Part shown: piece after piece, positions 6,221 through 8,097 of the stretch
Numbering within the stretch: the first letter of the stretch is position 1
How the letters are laid out: each line of letters begins with the position of its first letter
NCBI GenBank assembly: GCA_946408305.1
Contig: CAMJRQ010000043.1
Span: 1-8,097, forward strand
From: an uncultured Prevotellaceae bacterium
Lineage (GTDB): Bacteria > Bacteroidota > Bacteroidia > Bacteroidales > Bacteroidaceae
DNA length: 8,097 nt
Direction: 5' to 3'
Made by a program: the position numbers and the translations under genes
The notes under the pieces: model-generated
What the model was told of the DNA's origin: nothing
Database searches by the model: none
What the model saw: the letters and a program-made list of their open reading frames with translations, nothing else

Positions 6221-7519
6221 ATGACCACACGAAGAGACTTTCTGCGCCAATCGGCCTCGGCCATGGCAGCCGGCATCATCCTCCCCCGTTCCCTGCGCAG
6301 CCACACGTTCGCGGCCCCCTCGGTGGGCGCCAGCGACCAGTTGAACGTAGCCCTCGTGGGCTGCAGAGGCATGGGATGGAGCGACCTCAGGGACATCATG
6401 AATCATCCGGGCATGAACTGCGTGGCCCTGTGCGACGTAGACCGCAGCGTGCTGGACCGCCGCGCTGCCGATGCCGAGAAGAACTGGGGCCGCCGTCCGC
6501 AGCTCTTTGGCGACTATCGGCGACTGCTCGAGATGAAAGACCTTGATATCGTCGTCATCGGCACACCCGACCACTGGCACTGCAAAATTCTGATCGACGC
6601 CTGCCAGGCCGGCAAGGACGTCTACGTGGAGAAGCCGCTGGCCAACAGCATCGGCGAATGCGACGCCATGGTGGCTGCTGCCGAGCGATACGGCCGCATC
6701 GTGCAGGTGGGGCAGCAGCAGCGCAGCGCGCAGTTGTGGCACAGCATGAAGCGGTATATCGACAGCGGACAGCTGGGCACCATCGCCTGTGTCAACGTGT
6801 GGGCCAACTTCAACTACGGTGCCTTGCGCAATCCGGCCCCCGACGGTCCCGTGCCCGAGGGTGTGGACTACGACATGTGGCTCGGCCCGGCCCCCAAGCG
6901 GCCGTTCAACCCCCGCCGCTTCCACGGCACGTGGCGCATGTTTTGGGACTACGGAGGCGGCGTCATGAGCGACTGGGGCGTACACCTGATTGACATGGCC
7001 CTGTGGGGGATGAACGTGACGACGGTGCCCCAGCGCGTCATCGCCTCGGGCGGCAGCCACGCCTTCCCCGACGACTTCGGCGAGACGTTCAACACGCTGC
7101 AAGCCGTCTACGAACTGCCCCACTGTCAGATTCGCTGGAGCAACGTGACCATCGAGTCGGGGCCCTTCGGACGGGCCTACGGAGTGGAGTTCAAGGGCAC
7201 GAAAGGAAGCCTCGTGGCCAACCGCGAGAGCTGGGAGGTGATTCCGCAGGACGGACAGCTGGAACCCATCGTGACGAAGCCCACGAACAACGACCACTTC
7301 GACCACACGACGAACTTCCTCGACTGCGTCCGTCGCCGCGACCCGCAGACGGCCTGCACCATCCAGAACGCCGCGCTCTGCGCCAAATACACCCACATGG
7401 CCAACATTGCAGCCCGCACCCGCCAGTCGCTCACCTACGACGCTGCGAAGCGCACCTTCCACAACCGCGAGGCCGACCGCCTGCTCATGCCCTCCTACCG
7501 CAAGCCTTGGCGACTGTGA
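6221..7519 (+). CDS. Tat-exported Gfo/Idh/MocA-family NAD(P)-dependent oxidoreductase
   Basis: This 432-residue protein starts with a twin-arginine signal (TRRDFLRQ, residues 3-10, then a hydrophobic stretch to about 22), so it is exported folded with its cofactor. The Rossmann half follows: VALVGCRGMG (43-52), the acidic CDVD (71-74) after strand 2, GTPDHWH (114-120) and the family signature VEKPL (136-140) with catalytic Lys138. The C-terminal half carries WDYGGGVMSDWGVHLID (242-258), including Asp251 and His255, the usual catalytic partners. The reaction is likely oxidation or reduction of a sugar ring carbon with bound NAD(P). It follows the TIM-barrel gene by 13 bases in the same transcript, with only an A-rich tract before its ATG. 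It is not a GH109 glycosidase as far as I can tell, because it keeps the EKP motif. Substrate is not evident. Confidence 0.9.
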   Translation: MTTRRDFLRQSASAMAAGIILPRSLRSHTFAAPSVGASDQLNVALVGCRGMGWSDLRDIMNHPGMNCVALCDVDRSVLDRRAADAEKNWGRRPQLFGDYRRLLEMKDLDIVVIGTPDHWHCKILIDACQAGKDVYVEKPLANSIGECDAMVAAAERYGRIVQVGQQQRSAQLWHSMKRYIDSGQLGTIACVNVWANFNYGALRNPAPDGPVPEGVDYDMWLGPAPKRPFNPRRFHGTWRMFWDYGGGVMSDWGVHLIDMALWGMNVTTVPQRVIASGGSHAFPDDFGETFNTLQAVYELPHCQIRWSNVTIESGPFGRAYGVEFKGTKGSLVANRESWEVIPQDGQLEPIVTKPTNNDHFDHTTNFLDCVRRRDPQTACTIQNAALCAKYTHMANIAARTRQSLTYDAAKRTFHNREADRLLMPSYRKPWRL

Positions 7520-7537
7520 AGACAGTTTTCGATTTTT
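7513..7537 (+). terminator. Weak possible terminator overlapping the oxidoreductase stop codon
   Basis: ACTGT (7513-7517), a GAAG loop and ACAGT (7522-7526) form a 5-bp hairpin followed by TTTTCGATTTTT. The stop codon TGA (7517-7519) sits in the hairpin. The stem is short, so this is at best a weak intrinsic terminator. Confidence 0.35.
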
Positions 7538-7540
7538 GAT

Positions 7541-7571
7541 TTTGAAGTTTGAATTATTCGTCGTACCTTTG
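7541..7571 (+). promoter_or_regulatory. Promoter of the corA gene
   Basis: TTTG (7541-7544), 19 nt, then TACCTTTG (7564-7571) followed by CACAC matches the Bacteroidetes consensus. Transcription should start near 7578, giving a leader of roughly 135 bases before the corA ATG at 7715, far longer than the ~20-base leaders of the other promoters in this window. Confidence 0.78.
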
Positions 7572-7600
7572 CACACGATTTAACCAACATAACCACTGAA

Positions 7601-7636
7601 ATGGACGATTATCCGGCGGAGAAAACGAATTTGTAG
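7601..7636 (+). CDS. 11-codon upstream ORF in the corA leader (possible leader peptide)
   Basis: ATG at 7601 opens a short frame encoding MDDYPAEKTNL and ends at TAG 7634-7636. It lies about 23 bases after the predicted transcription start and 78 bases before the corA start. Like other starts here it has an A-rich lead-in (CACTGAA) and no Shine-Dalgarno. It is in the same frame as corA but separated by further in-frame stops (7649, 7688), so it is not an alternative N-terminus. The acidic residues and proline right at the N-terminus recall the acidic/proline leader peptide MgtL of E. coli, where nascent-chain ribosome instability reads out Mg2+. Translation is unproven and a frame this short can arise by chance. 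Confidence 0.35.
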   Translation: MDDYPAEKTNL

Positions 7637-7646
7637 GCAGTCCCAC

Positions 7647-7691
7647 GTTAGGTGCAACGCACTCGTCTGGGGCAGCCCCATCTGTGCTAAC
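7647..7691 (+). promoter_or_regulatory. Foldable leader structure before corA (possible cis-regulatory RNA)
   Basis: GTTAG (7647-7651) pairs with CTAAC (7687-7691) and closes two hairpins: GTGC-AAC-GCAC (7652-7662) and TGGGG-CAG-CCCCA (7668-7680). Together these form a compact three-way junction. GCAC (7659-7662) can instead pair with GTGC (7684-7687), which breaks the first hairpin and part of the closing stem, so two exclusive folds exist. The structure ends 10 bases before AAAGGA (7701-7706), a plausible ribosome-binding site. No T run follows, so control, if any, would be of translation or RNA stability. It matches no riboswitch class I can recall. Confidence 0.4.
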
Positions 7692-7714
7692 CCTCAAACG
7701 AAAGGACAAAGACG

Positions 7715-8097
7715 ATGCGAACCTACTGGAACACTACGAATGGTCTGCGCACCATCAGTGAATGGGAGCCCAACTGCTGGGTTCAGGTGACATGCCCCAC
7801 ACAGGACGATTCCGACTTCCTGGAACAGACACTGGGCATTCCCGACTACTTCTTGAACGACATTGCCGATACCGACGAGCGCGCCCGCTACGAATACGAC
7901 AACGGGTGGGTGCTCATCATCCTGCGTATTCCCTATGTAAAGGAAGTGCGCTCCCGCACACCCTACACCACCATCCCCCTGGGCATCATCATGAAGAAAG
8001 AGATTTGCATCACCGTGTGCAACTTCGAGACGAACATGATGATCGACTTCGTCTCGTTCCAGCAGAAGCGCGGCGAAGGTTTCACCGACTCGGTCGA
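7715..8097 (+). CDS. corA: CorA-family Mg2+/Co2+ transporter, N-terminal part (3' end outside window)
   Basis: The frame is open from ATG 7715 to the window edge, giving 127 complete codons. The protein is the cytoplasmic N-terminal domain of a CorA-type divalent cation channel of the inner membrane. Family marks are MRTYW, SEWEPNCWVQV (15-25), and DYFLNDIADTDERARYE (44-60), the usual helix and acidic turn, with an alanine where many relatives have the Pro of ERPR. WVLIILRIPYV and TTIPLGIIM form the following beta strands. The two membrane helices and the GMN selectivity motif would lie beyond the window, so function as a pore cannot be checked. AAAGGA (7701-7706), about 8 bases upstream, is a better ribosome-binding site than any other gene here has. 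The gene has its own promoter and an unusual leader. Confidence 0.9.
   Translation, partial: MRTYWNTTNGLRTISEWEPNCWVQVTCPTQDDSDFLEQTLGIPDYFLNDIADTDERARYEYDNGWVLIILRIPYVKEVRSRTPYTTIPLGIIMKKEICITVCNFETNMMIDFVSFQQKRGEGFTDSV

Noticed and set aside
5125..6399. Upstream extension of the fRMsr frame into the isomerase and oxidoreductase genes
   Set aside because: The fRMsr family is about 160 residues and the GAF domain fits from ATG 5124; the extra 425 residues are antisense to real genes.
6221..7519. GH109 glycosidase identity for the oxidoreductase
   Set aside because: GH109 proteins share the fold and often a Tat signal, but the one I recall best lacks the EKP motif (it has EVS), while this protein has a full EKP and the DWGVHLID pattern of ordinary family oxidoreductases.
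6074..7576. A 500-residue minus-strand open frame antisense to the oxidoreductase
   Set aside because: It is the same kind of shadow frame, and the plus-strand gene is unambiguous with Tat, Rossmann and EKP motifs.

Overview
The window looks like chromosomal DNA from a Bacteroidales bacterium, probably Prevotellaceae or a close relative. Three promoters fit the Bacteroidetes form (TTTG, a 19-20 nt spacer, then TAnnTTTG, often followed by GCA). Starts generally lack a clear Shine-Dalgarno site and sit behind A-rich leaders. The proteins are typical of glycan-degrading gut or oral Bacteroidales. Genes are GC-rich and intergenic DNA is clearly richer in AT, as in the higher-GC members of that group. 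Genus-level assignment is inference only.

Layout. (1) 1-1550: the C-terminal 515 residues of a large, probably exported protein whose start lies outside the window. (2) 1551-2159: a 609-base gene-free stretch with an intrinsic terminator, a cluster of small ACGCAAC/GTTGCGT palindromes, and two tandem diverged copies of a promoter-bearing repeat; the second copy drives the next gene. (3) 2160-3590: an exported PF00245-type alkaline phosphatase. (4) 3591-3749: a nested inverted repeat of about 130 bases. (5) 3750-4667: an exported GH43-type glycosidase, tail to tail with and overlapping by 23 bases (6) 4645-5124 on the minus strand: free methionine-(R)-sulfoxide reductase. (7) 5125-5298: a divergent promoter region. 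(8) 5299-7519: a two-gene operon of an exported sugar isomerase/epimerase-fold protein and a Tat-exported Gfo/Idh/MocA oxidoreductase. (9) 7520-7714: a promoter and a long leader holding an 11-codon upstream ORF and a foldable three-way junction, leading into (10) 7715-8097: the N-terminal part of a CorA-family Mg2+/Co2+ transporter that runs off the end.

How the genes fit together. The alkaline phosphatase, GH43 enzyme, TIM-barrel protein and oxidoreductase all carry export signals and suit periplasmic scavenging of phosphate and sugar from organic material. The TIM-barrel/oxidoreductase pair could form an oxidise-then-cleave or isomerise route for sugars. The reductase is housekeeping oxidative-stress repair.

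The most interesting candidates for undescribed biology are the corA leader (an acidic-proline mini-ORF followed by a structure with mutually exclusive pairings) and the tandem palindromic promoter repeats before the phosphatase. Neither can be proven from this sequence alone.
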